A stretch of DNA of 64,000 nucleotides from Oscillospiraceae bacterium (GTDB taxonomy: Bacteria > Bacillota > Clostridia > Oscillospirales > Ruminococcaceae): the NCBI GenBank assembly GCA_009777725.1, contig WRLG01000002.1, positions 114,804 through 178,803 of the forward strand, read 5' to 3'. Below are positions 42,832 to 52,166 of this stretch, in pieces (position 1 is the first letter of the stretch; each line of letters starts with the position of its first letter). Both the position numbers and the translations under genes were made by a program. The notes under the pieces are model-generated. The model had not been told where the DNA came from. It did no database searches and was given only the letters and a program-made list of their open reading frames with translations.

Positions 42832-43159
42832 TGCTCCAATTATCAAACAAGGTATTTATTTTGATTTAGACACAAATGCTCTCAAACAATATTATCCGAA
42901 GCCATCTTGGAATCACGCTTATGATGATATTAAAAGTTTTTTGAAAAGCAATGGTTTTGAATGGGAACAGGGCTCCGGCTATCATTCAAAAGAGCCTATG
43001 TTATTTCCCGAAGCTTTTGAAATTATAGAAAACATGGCTGACAAATATCCTTGGCTTAACAAATGCGTTAATGCTTGCAATGTTTCTGATGTCCCTGTGA
43101 CAACTAATGTTACGTTTATATTTGACAAAACCGCCGACATCCCCGAAAGAGAAGATTAA
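42824..43159 (+). CDS. VapD-like hypothetical protein, 111 aa
   Basis: The GTG start overlaps the end of the previous gene and has TTAGGGGGATTA upstream. The product opens GIYFDLDTNALKQYYPKPSW and continues YDDIKSFLKSNGFEWEQGSG, YHSKE. This resembles the VapD/Cas2-like ribonuclease fold (strand, then AYxDIxxFLxxxGFxxxQGSxY), so a toxin role is plausible. Its partner may be the overlapping upstream gene. Confidence 0.6.
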   Translation: MDDAPIIKQGIYFDLDTNALKQYYPKPSWNHAYDDIKSFLKSNGFEWEQGSGYHSKEPMLFPEAFEIIENMADKYPWLNKCVNACNVSDVPVTTNVTFIFDKTADIPERED

Positions 43160-43211
43160 CAAAAAGTATTCTCTAATTTTAAAAAATTTTAAATTTAAAG
43201 GAGTTTTCATC

Positions 43212-43883
43212 ATGACTACAGGTAAAAAAGTAACTATAGCAATTATCGCCCTTGCGGTGGTTTTGAGCCTTATTACAATCAATATGCTTTTAAGCGGCGA
43301 TGAAACGGCTGATTCTGTTTATGTTGCTGATTCGTCAGCACCTGTTGTCAATTCTGCTGATTTTTCTGTAAATGACGGCTTTACCGATTCAAACGGTAGC
43401 GGTGCTGAAACCTTTGCACCTGTTATTGAAGAAAGACCTCAATCCGCTTCCGATGATGAACTTTCTGATGATAATAACCCCTCCTCTCAGCCTGAAAATG
43501 AAAATAAAAGCTCGAATATTGAAGATATGATTTTAGTTTATAATGACCCCTCAGATTTTGAAAAAATTAATTATAGAAATGATGCGATAGTGGTAGAATT
43601 AAATGGTGGTAGTTTTGACGGTGATTATGACTATTTTCAAAGAAATGGACTATTAGATAATTATAAAAGTCATACTTTAATAAGTGGTGGTTGGGGAACT
43701 AACATAAAATACCTACTTGAATTAGAAACTTCAATGACAAATGAAGAACTTAATGACTATATGAATTTATGGAAGGATAAGAGTTCAAAGACTTTGCAAA
43801 ATGCCTACTTAGCCAGTGTTGATTATAAAATTCCCGTTGCAGAAGAAACAGTAAGACCAATAGTAGTAACCGAAGCGTGGTAA
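43212..43883 (+). CDS. Membrane-anchored hypothetical protein, 223 aa
   Basis: From the ATG at 43212 (AAAGGAGTTTTCATC upstream) the product has an N-terminal signal or anchor helix (VTIAIIALAVVLSLITINML), a Ser/Asp/Glu-rich linker of about 80 residues and a small folded domain (FDGDYDYFQRNGLLDNYKSH). It is probably exported and tethered. It shares the promoter at 42430 and ends at a strong bidirectional terminator. Family not recognised. Confidence 0.55.
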   Translation: MTTGKKVTIAIIALAVVLSLITINMLLSGDETADSVYVADSSAPVVNSADFSVNDGFTDSNGSGAETFAPVIEERPQSASDDELSDDNNPSSQPENENKSSNIEDMILVYNDPSDFEKINYRNDAIVVELNGGSFDGDYDYFQRNGLLDNYKSHTLISGGWGTNIKYLLELETSMTNEELNDYMNLWKDKSSKTLQNAYLASVDYKIPVAEETVRPIVVTEAW

Positions 43884-43901
43884 TTGAATAAGTTGTTTGG
43901 T

Positions 43902-43927
43902 AAGCCCGTATAGACTACGGGCTTTTT
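43902..43927. terminator. Bidirectional terminator
   Basis: AAGCCCGTA pairs with TACGGGCTT around TAGAC, then TTTT. It separates the convergent 43212 and 43927 genes. Confidence 0.88.
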
Positions 43928-46900
43928 CATACCCCTAAAGCTTCCCAAGGTTTTTGCGGAAGCTCTTTTCCCTCGGCTTCTCTGACAAGCATTGCAACGG
44001 TTAAATTGTTGTAAAAAGTTTCTTCAATTCCGTAATAATAAATCCAATCGCCAACGTCAAAGCCTAATGATTCCCATGTTTGCTCCATGCAACCGAGTTG
44101 TTTATGAACATTTGTGGTTGAGCCTGTTCCAATGTTGGCTTTAACCGTTCGCATGGTATGCCGCATATTGACTTCATAGCTAATCACTTCTACCATATGC
44201 CCGGGGCAGTATTCCACAACATTGCAAATCCAACCTCCATCCACTGTTGGCGAACACCCGCTATGATACGAACAGCAAAGGTTATCATCATCACATTGAT
44301 AAACAATAGTTTCAACATTAAAATCCCAAAACGGATTTGCCCTCGAACTGTAAAAAGCATAAACATCATATTCGTTCATGATATGAAAATCAAAATCGCC
44401 ATCCTCCCAACCGTTGCCTAAGCCGCCTGTTTCCGTTGAATTTTTAGGGTTTTTCCAAAAAACATTGCTTCGCTCTGCTTGATAGCCGCTTGCATAAACT
44501 GTTGCTTGTTTACTCGTGATGGGGTTTGAGTGTCGTTTTAAAAAATAGGTTGCAATCGACACCAAGGTTTCATCATAATGCTTGCAAGTGTCATTTTTTG
44601 CGTGTTCGCCGTAGCGTTGGTTACAGTGCCCTTGGTAATCGCTTGAAACTCCTGCAAGTTGGGCAGGTTGAATCCCCCTCGGAAAATTTACGGAATGATT
44701 CCAAATTGTATAAGGCTTCAAACCTCCGCCCGGTAAAATGCTTCTGATTTCGCAGACATTACAAATCACGCTATCTCCCTGAAGAGTTCTGGCATGTTCG
44801 CAGGGAATAAAAGTATGCGAATCGTTACCATCATAAAATAACCACGTTCCTACAGGATTACCTCCACCGCCATATTCTGATGTTAGCGATTCAGTTACAC
44901 AACATGAGTTCCAACATTCCCAATTATCGCCGCCCAAAAAACACCTTGCCCCTATGCTGTTGCCGCTCCATTTAATAAACGGACAAACCCCGCCATGAGC
45001 AACACATTCGCCTCTTCGCGGGCGTTCATTGTTGCCGTAATATCCTAAAACAGGGTCCGGTTTGGTTATGTCTTGTGAATGAGGGGCTAGGTTTGCGTTA
45101 AAAGACGTAAGCTTGTCCGTCCCCTCTAAGGTTTCGGGAAATTCGGGCTTTGTTGCATAGCTCGTGCCGCCTATAAAGCCTACCGCGCCATCGGGAGGGG
45201 TTTGTATGCCTTTCCAAGCCCAGCCGTTGTAAAACGGAACTTCCCGCTTTTGATTGCTACTCGCCCAATCGCAGCCGCTGTATGTTTTCTGCCATTCATA
45301 TTCTAAATTGAGTGCAGGTATATCGGGTTCAAGGTCGGTTGAGCCTACGGGTTTGGGGTCAAAATTAATCAGCCAAGCTCCGTCAAAAGTTCGATAAATT
45401 TGTTGCAAATCGCTCCATTCCTGCCCTGTTTCATCATAAGATAAATGCCTGCCGATGGTTTTAAATTTGAATGGCTTTATGTAATTCTCATCGCCTTTTG
45501 CGAAAATATCGCCGAAGCGGTCTATATACGGCTTGTCGGGGTCTTGCCAATCATCTTGCAGAACGAAGAACCGCCCTTTTGTCGGGTCGTCTGAAATACG
45601 CCCGAAAACTATGCTGTCCGCGCCGTTTTTGTTGTCGTAAATCCTGTAAGGTGTATTGTAATTGTGGATATTAAGCAAGTGCTTGGCATAATCCTGTTCG
45701 TAATTATGAATATCTTGAACGGAAACGCCCGCTTTCAAAAACTCATCAATCCGAAGCCCTCTGTTTTTTATGCCGCCTTTTCCCTGCAACTCTCCCGGCG
45801 CGCCGTTCATATATTTGTCCGTTTGAAAATCCTCTTTTTGAAAGAGAGCGGTATCAAGCTGTCCTTGAAAAATATTCGCCATTCTTTGAGCGTTCATGAT
45901 TTTTAAATCCATCATGTGATAAAAATCATAAGCTCGTTCGACAGGGTCGCAGTCTATAATTGAAACAACCGAATCCGAAACATGGGATTCCCTGTAAAAA
46001 ATCGGAACGCCCGAATTTTGCATTGCCCCCTGCGTTGCGAAAAGTGCAATTCCCATTCCTAATAAACCTGCACCAAACCCCATACCGCCGAATTTGAGCA
46101 TATCTATTTTTACATCGTTCATCAAGCCGCCGAACATTCCTTTTTTGCCCTCGCCGCCGTGGGCGGGTAAAAGCCCATCTTCGCCCGTATTTTTTTGAAT
46201 ATAAAATTTGCGTTTCAACCTGTCAATGGCTTGTGCTGTTTTGCTCGTTCCCTCATATTTCGGGGTTAAAACCGAATCTTCGCTGATAGAGCTTGTCTGC
46301 TCCATATGCGTTAAATCGCTATATATTGACGTATGATTTGCCATTGCACTCTCTTCAAAAACTCCAAGACCAAGTGCCGTTTGCCCGCCTGTATTCCCCG
46401 CGCTTTTTTTATTTGCAACCGTGCCATTTTTAGAACCCTCCGCCATTATGCCCGTACCCGGAATTAATGCGGCGGCTGTAGCAGTAGTAGGTGTAGCCCC
46501 TGTGTTTTTCAAGCCTTTGGTCGTATTGTCAGCGGCGTTAAAAAGCCTGATGCCTGTACCTTGTATAAGAAATTGAGGATTTTTGCGTTCAGCTGTTTCC
46601 TCATCAAGCTCTTCATCATCATCGTCAAATTTTTCATCATAAAGCCCAAGTGATGAATATGCACCTGTTTGGGTGAATTGCCGAACATTCAACTGCCTTT
46701 TATAATTATCAACCGCCATATTGTCTATAGCTGATGCTTGGTTTTTTGCGGTAATATCTTTAGTTTCAATGTCATCAACGCCGATATTTCCAATGTTAAG
46801 TCTCGCCATATCATCGGCAATTCGCTTTTCATTTTTGGCTATTAATTCGTCTGCTTTTAAAGTCCAACTTGCCTTTCGTTCATCCTCTGACATAACGCCG

Positions 46901-47550
46901 CTCACGGCGGTTTTATCTGCGAACATGTCATCTGCGGCATTTTCGCTCAGTAATTCCTCCATTGCCGTTTTTTCTTTGCCCATAATCATTGTCATATTTT
47001 CTGTAAGTTTATCTTTGTCAACTAAATTTTGAATTTTCATCAATGCCGTCATATCGTCTTTACTGTTAACCAAATCGCCCAATATATCGCCGCCGATTGC
47101 TTCTGCACCTAAGCTTTTCATCAACTCGTTATCGCCCGACCTAACACCCGTAGCAATATCTGTGCCGTCCGAAACGCTTCCCATATCGGTGTTTAAAAAA
47201 GTTTCCATGCCGTTTGAACTATCTCTAACTTCTGAAAAGCCCGATGTTACGCTGTCTAAAGCTCCGCCGCTTCTGACAGCAGTAGCCCCGCCGCCGATTC
47301 CCGCAACTTCTGCTAAATGACCTGTCGAAACTTTTTTGTAGGAAAAATCAGAAGAATCCGTTTCTGTTCTGTAAACATCAGACGGCGGTTTGTTAGGTTC
47401 TGAGGGTCTTTCGGGGTCGGCAGGGCGGCTCGGGGCGGGGTTTTCACTCACAAAAGTATCATACAGAGGTTTATCAAATTTTGGTAAATTTGATTTTGTA
47501 TATGGATTGTCGTGGTCTTCTGTTTTTTTAATAAAGTCTTGTTTATCCAT
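43927..47550 (-). CDS. Large T4SS-associated protein, 1207 aa
   Basis: It lies directly after VirB4 in the operon, where clostridial ICEs encode a large wall-facing (CD1108-like) protein. The first 480 residues are polar, Asp/Ala/Thr-rich and probably disordered. One membrane helix lies at about 483-506 (GMGFGAGLLGMGIALFATQG). The outer part of about 700 residues has no lysozyme or NlpC/P60 motif that I can see, but is rich in Trp, Tyr and paired Cys (CFLGGDNWECWNSCC, YQCDDDNLCCSYHSGC), suggesting disulfides or metal sites. AACGGAGGATTG supports the start. Confidence 0.7.
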   Translation of the reverse strand: MDKQDFIKKTEDHDNPYTKSNLPKFDKPLYDTFVSENPAPSRPADPERPSEPNKPPSDVYRTETDSSDFSYKKVSTGHLAEVAGIGGGATAVRSGGALDSVTSGFSEVRDSSNGMETFLNTDMGSVSDGTDIATGVRSGDNELMKSLGAEAIGGDILGDLVNSKDDMTALMKIQNLVDKDKLTENMTMIMGKEKTAMEELLSENAADDMFADKTAVSGVMSEDERKASWTLKADELIAKNEKRIADDMARLNIGNIGVDDIETKDITAKNQASAIDNMAVDNYKRQLNVRQFTQTGAYSSLGLYDEKFDDDDEELDEETAERKNPQFLIQGTGIRLFNAADNTTKGLKNTGATPTTATAAALIPGTGIMAEGSKNGTVANKKSAGNTGGQTALGLGVFEESAMANHTSIYSDLTHMEQTSSISEDSVLTPKYEGTSKTAQAIDRLKRKFYIQKNTGEDGLLPAHGGEGKKGMFGGLMNDVKIDMLKFGGMGFGAGLLGMGIALFATQGAMQNSGVPIFYRESHVSDSVVSIIDCDPVERAYDFYHMMDLKIMNAQRMANIFQGQLDTALFQKEDFQTDKYMNGAPGELQGKGGIKNRGLRIDEFLKAGVSVQDIHNYEQDYAKHLLNIHNYNTPYRIYDNKNGADSIVFGRISDDPTKGRFFVLQDDWQDPDKPYIDRFGDIFAKGDENYIKPFKFKTIGRHLSYDETGQEWSDLQQIYRTFDGAWLINFDPKPVGSTDLEPDIPALNLEYEWQKTYSGCDWASSNQKREVPFYNGWAWKGIQTPPDGAVGFIGGTSYATKPEFPETLEGTDKLTSFNANLAPHSQDITKPDPVLGYYGNNERPRRGECVAHGGVCPFIKWSGNSIGARCFLGGDNWECWNSCCVTESLTSEYGGGGNPVGTWLFYDGNDSHTFIPCEHARTLQGDSVICNVCEIRSILPGGGLKPYTIWNHSVNFPRGIQPAQLAGVSSDYQGHCNQRYGEHAKNDTCKHYDETLVSIATYFLKRHSNPITSKQATVYASGYQAERSNVFWKNPKNSTETGGLGNGWEDGDFDFHIMNEYDVYAFYSSRANPFWDFNVETIVYQCDDDNLCCSYHSGCSPTVDGGWICNVVEYCPGHMVEVISYEVNMRHTMRTVKANIGTGSTTNVHKQLGCMEQTWESLGFDVGDWIYYYGIEETFYNNLTVAMLVREAEGKELPQKPWEALGV

Positions 47551-47586
47551 TTAATACAATCCTCCGTTCTTTTTATTTTCCATTCT

Positions 47587-47617
47587 CTCAATCACTTTCC
47601 ATTGGAAAGTGATTGAG
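47587..47617. repeat. Palindrome P16, extended
   Basis: Centre ATT; the core 47592-47612 has additional matched outer arms CTCAA/TTGAG, a perfect 31-bp palindrome. It lies between virB4 and the 1207-residue gene. Confidence 0.92.
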
Positions 47618-47629
47618 ACCGCAAGCAGA

Positions 47630-50600
47630 TTAATTTTCCGCACCATTTGCGTTTTTATTCTTTTCTCCCTCTCTGATACGCTCGGCGATTTCGGAGTAAT
47701 TCGTGCTGATTCTCCTGTAGATTTCTGTATCTTTGGGGAATTTGTCGTAGAAAGCAATTTTATCCGCACCGCCGCTTCCGAGCATAAGAAGCCCTCGCCC
47801 TGCATCCACGTTTGAAACATATGCTGTTTCGCTGTCGGTAAAGCCTAACGTATCTTTTAGCTTCATGATGTCAGCCGGAGCTTGTTTCAAGAGCATCAAG
47901 AACTCTGAATTGGAAAGCATCGTCCGGCATTCGTCATTTTTTAACAAGTCTTCTACATTTTGAGTAATCCCGGTCAAAACGCCGCCGTATTTCCTTGCAC
48001 GTTTAAACAATATTTTCAAGAAATTAAGGCAGTATTCATCGGCGAAAAGCAGGTATATTTCGTCCATGAATATCCAAGTATTCCTGCCGCTGTTTCTGTT
48101 TTCTGACAATCTGTTCCATATAAAGTCGAGGATAAGAAGCATTGACTGCGTTTTCATTGTGGTGTTAAGCTCTTTGATGTCAAAGCTCACTACTCTGTTA
48201 TTAACGTCAATATTAGTATGATTATTATAATATTTCGCCGAGCCTGTTACGTAATACTCCAATATTGTCGTCAATTTCTCCCGAATATCTTTGTTGATAT
48301 TCTCTTCGTTTTTCATGACATTGAAGAAATCTTCAAGGGTAGGAATATCTTTTTTATTGCGGGATTCCAAACAGCCCGATTGCTTGTAAGTTTTGGTAAC
48401 ACACCTGTCTATAAAGGCTTTTTCTTGTGCATTGATTGGGTTTTTCAAATCCATACAAGACATAAACGAGGTAATAAGCTGACATTTATCACCGACAACG
48501 TCTACCTCTTCGCCGTCCTCGTCAGGGTCTAACAGCCTGAAATCGAAATCAAACGGATTGATGTAATTTTTAGAGCCTAGTTGGATTTTGATGCTTGTAC
48601 CATTCAGCATCTCAACTATTCCTGCATACTCTCGTTCGGGGTCGATGATGAGAACATCAGCGTAATAGTAACGGAGAATAACCTCTAAAATTGCTCTCTT
48701 TGCCGCAAATGATTTACCACCGCCGGGGCAACCGAGTATAAAGCCGGAGGGGTTGATTAGATTCTTAATTCTGTCGAACATGATGATGTTATTAGACAAC
48801 GCATTAAGTCCGTAATAAATGCCGTTAGCTTGCTGTATTTCTTTCGCGTTAAACGGTTGCATGATGGCTAATGATTCGGTGGGCAAGTTTCTTCGTTTCC
48901 TCCAATAACTATGTTTCCTGCTGTATCCAATCGGAAGAACATCAGCCTTTCCCGCCTCTTGCAACCATTGCATTTCGCCGAACATAAAACCGTTTCTTTT
49001 AAGCGATGATGCGACAATTTCCAAATTGGAGTTAAGCTCCGCAAAGGATTTTGCTTTAATCAGAATAACTGTGTTTGTCATGTACAGCTTTTGGTCGCCA
49101 TCGGTTATTTTTTTATAAAGTGCGCTATAGCCATTAATCAAATTTTCGTATTTTAAAGGCGTTTGGTTGCCGAAAGAGCCATGTTTTGCCGCATCTTTTT
49201 CTCTTTGCCCCATATTTGTTTTTATTGACGTAAGTTGCCGTTGAGTAAGATTGCGCGCTTTTTCGGGGTCGTGAGTGATAATATTAGTAGTGACAATCAG
49301 TTCAAGGTTTGTATTGATTAAATCCGTAATCAAATAATCCCTTGCCCGACTGGGATAATCTTTGATAAACACGGCTTTTGCGAAAGTTTTGTCCCACATA
49401 TAATAATTGGCTTTAAATTCAAAATAATCAGGAGAACAATAAATTTTTTCAATCCCTTCTTCGTAATCTTCTTTGCGAAGATTAGGTATTGTTACGTCTG
49501 TGTCTAAGTATATATCTTTTATAAGTTCTATGCGTTCTTGTGATGAAAGCGGTCTTAACCCAACATTTCCGATTCGGTTAAAGCTGTTTATATTCTCTAA
49601 ATCAAGCGTTTTAAAACGCTCAAAAGCTCTCGTTTCATCAGCCGCCCGAATCGTTATTGTAAGGTATAGCTTTTTATGTATGGCATTGTTACCTTTGGTG
49701 ATGTTTTCTTTTAAAACACGCTCGTTGTATTCAAGCCGCAATTCATCAAGACCATCATCAATTCTGTCTTCAGCTTGGAGGTCGATAATAACACTTTTCT
49801 CGAATTTTTCGATATTAATTTTGACATTCATTACACTAACTTGGCAGTCAATGCTGTCGTCCAAAGTTTTAAGATAGTCCATATAACCTTGGATAATAAA
49901 AACTTGTTGTTCTTTGTCACCTAAATTATAGTTTTCGTCCCTAAAAGTATATGTTTTCGAGTAAGTTTTTTCTGCAAGCAAGAAAATATCATTATCAAGC
50001 ACTTTGAGGTATGGTATTGACTTATGAACCGTTTTTTCCGTAGTAAGTTTAATGCTTTTCTCTTCGTTTTTTTGGTTTTTAGCGGTGTTAATTCCGTTTG
50101 TTGACTTCTCTTTTTCAACTCGCTTTTCATCTTCAGCGCGAGCAGATTGTTCACCTTTATATTTATTTTTCTTCAAACCGAATTTCATATAACATAATAC
50201 AGCTATGATTAACAACACTATCACAACCGTAGTAACCATTTCACCCGACCGTTTTATTGCCGCACCTGCAAGGTATATTAAAACGATTTGTTCAAGCGGC
50301 ATAATAAGAATAGCTAACATATCGGTGATTGCCGTGAAACTCCCGCCGCCTAAATTCCCTACCGTCCCCGCTATTGACTGCGACACTACGCCGCATATGT
50401 GGAGTATTACAGTTATCATTCCGAGTTGAATCGCAGTTCCCGCATAATTTTTCATAAATGACATTGCAATCTGACGAGTGTGACCGCTTATCATGCAAGC
50501 CATAGGCAAAGGACAGATGATGTTATATATCGCAAGCTCAATTGCTATTCCGACTATGTGAAATACGATATTGATAAACATTCCAATTGACATAACGGCA

Positions 50601-51188
50601 ACGCCCATAGTAGCAGTAATGGCAAACATGTTGTTCACACCCATGAATCCGGCAACCGCTTTTCGGGTATTTGCGGCTTGTTCGCTTGCCGTTTCGCTGA
50701 ATGGAATTTGAGCATTTCCCAAAAGGACTTCTACGGCGGCTAACGTATTGGCATCGGGTGCAAAACTGCTTGCCGTTTGCAATATTGCTTCTTGTATTTT
50801 ATCGGCAACACCGTTAATTGTATCTCCCATTGAAGTTGCACTGCCGCCCGAAAAGAAAGCGAATAAAGCTGTCCCGACACCTGCCGCATTTCTGAAAATT
50901 ATATTAGCTGTAATAATTTTAAGCGCAAGCCGCCCGACTTCCTCAATTCTCGCTTCTCTGAATGTTGCGATTTCGGAATAACACTCTATAATTAAAAGCA
51001 AAGAAGCTATGGAGAATCCTAAAGTCTGCAAAGCCTTGTTGCGCCGCTTGCCCTAATCCGTCCGTAGACATTCCCGCTTGCATTGTTATATCCCATGCGG
51101 CAGAAAGGAGACCGTTAATCACAGATACCAATTGCCCGTACAATTCTGCCATTGCGTGTAATATTAGCCATATTCCTACGTCCATCAT
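47630..51188 (-). pseudogene. virB4: VirB6-like to VirB4 fusion with a frameshift
   Basis: From 51188 a frame encodes the start of a second VirB6-like protein (MMDVGIWLILHAMAELYGQL). It shifts near 51,036, where one extra base in CAACAAGGCTTTGC breaks AQQ-ALQTLGF. The main frame (51031-47630; TTG is not a real start) then encodes VirB6 helices to about residue 265 and runs without a stop into a full VirB4 ATPase. Walker A GCPGGGKSF is near 765 and Walker B WIFMDEIYLLF near 989. VirB4 powers pilus/channel assembly. A repaired product would be about 1185 residues; separate VirB6 and VirB4 are the norm. Confidence 0.8.
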
Positions 51189-51211
51189 AGAGCTTGCTCA
51201 CTCCTTTGCAT

Positions 51212-52114
51212 TTAAGTTTTAGTAATACTTTTTCTGTCAACCCAAGCATTATGTGCCAGAACACAAATAAGTTGTTTCTTAAAGTTTTTGTCCGAGTAAT
51301 ATTTTAAAAAGATTTCACGTTCTTTTTTGTCAAGTGTTTTGATAAATTTATCAACCGATTCAGCGGCGTATACCGCTATACTTTTTCGCTTGCCTGTGGT
51401 TTTAACTTTGTTTACAAAAACCGTATCTTTGCAGATAAAATCATATATTATTTTCGTTACCTGTTCAACGTCAAAGATGCTGTTCGTAGATGAAAATATT
51501 GTGATTTCATTCCTATATTTTTCACTACTCTTCTTAATTTTTTTTGCGGCTCTCCTTGTATCGGTCACAACTTTTTCTTTAGTGCCGCTTTTCCTGTTTA
51601 TCTTTTGTTTTGCCAGGTTGCCTTTTTTCGTTGATTTAATTAAAGCTTTTTCCTTTTTACGTTCTGCCGTCTTCTCTGCCCTGACTTTTGCCTTATACTC
51701 TTTAGTTTTCATCAAAGCTTTGAGTTCTTGTTTTTCTTTTTCCCATTCCTCAATGTCAACTTGCAAGTATAAATCACGGATTTCTTCATGCAAATCCATT
51801 TCAGGAGGACGATACTCCATAGTTCTTTTCTGTTTACCGAAAAAGTGAAAACGGATAAAATGCAATGCAATAACTTCAAAAGTCATGCCGTTATATGTAA
51901 AAAATCCAATAGCAACAATGGGAGCACAAATGATTAACACAACGTATCCTCTGATGTCTCTGGGTATATACGTTGCAATTTTGAATACGTATATCATGGC
52001 TATTACCGCAACACAAGCTCCCGCACTTATCAGCTGTCTTAACGACATTCCCAAAGCAAATTTCTCTTTATATTCCGTAATTTCAGGTGGTATATCCGCA
52101 CTTAATTTACCCAT
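51212..52114 (-). CDS. PrgI-family T4SS protein
   Basis: The 300-residue product begins with the PrgI signature: a short N-terminus with PPEITEYKEKFALGMSLRQL, then two membrane helices (about 30-47 and 53-73) and IALHFIRFHFFGKQKRTMEY. This part is VirB3-like and sits in the conjugation channel. The C-terminal 190 residues form a highly charged Lys/Glu coiled region (KAKVRAEKTAERKKEKALIK) plus a small folded end, longer than usual for PrgI (about 120 residues). Normal place between VirB6 and VirB4. Confidence 0.82.
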   Translation of the reverse strand: MGKLSADIPPEITEYKEKFALGMSLRQLISAGACVAVIAMIYVFKIATYIPRDIRGYVVLIICAPIVAIGFFTYNGMTFEVIALHFIRFHFFGKQKRTMEYRPPEMDLHEEIRDLYLQVDIEEWEKEKQELKALMKTKEYKAKVRAEKTAERKKEKALIKSTKKGNLAKQKINRKSGTKEKVVTDTRRAAKKIKKSSEKYRNEITIFSSTNSIFDVEQVTKIIYDFICKDTVFVNKVKTTGKRKSIAVYAAESVDKFIKTLDKKEREIFLKYYSDKNFKKQLICVLAHNAWVDRKSITKT

Positions 52115-52143
52115 TAATTTTCATTCCTTTCACCTTATCCAAT

Positions 52144-52164
52144 TCACTTTCCAACGGAAAGTGA
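52144..52164. repeat. Palindrome P17
   Basis: Centre AAC. The rightmost copy, between the PrgI gene and the VirB6-like gene. Confidence 0.9.
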
Positions 52165-52166
52165 AA

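Noticed and set aside
50943..51031. TTG at 51031 as the start of VirB4
   Set aside because: VirB6-like sequence continues upstream in another frame; the TTG only marks where the frame opens.
11547..52164. Reading the 17 palindromes as a CRISPR array
   Set aside because: Copies are spread over 40 kb with whole genes between them, are perfectly palindromic, and no cas gene is present.
11547..52164. Treating all palindromes as ordinary terminators
   Set aside because: Most lack a T-run on the strand that would need it, one is inside a gene, and true terminators stand beside some copies (P10). Termination may be a side effect of P8 only.
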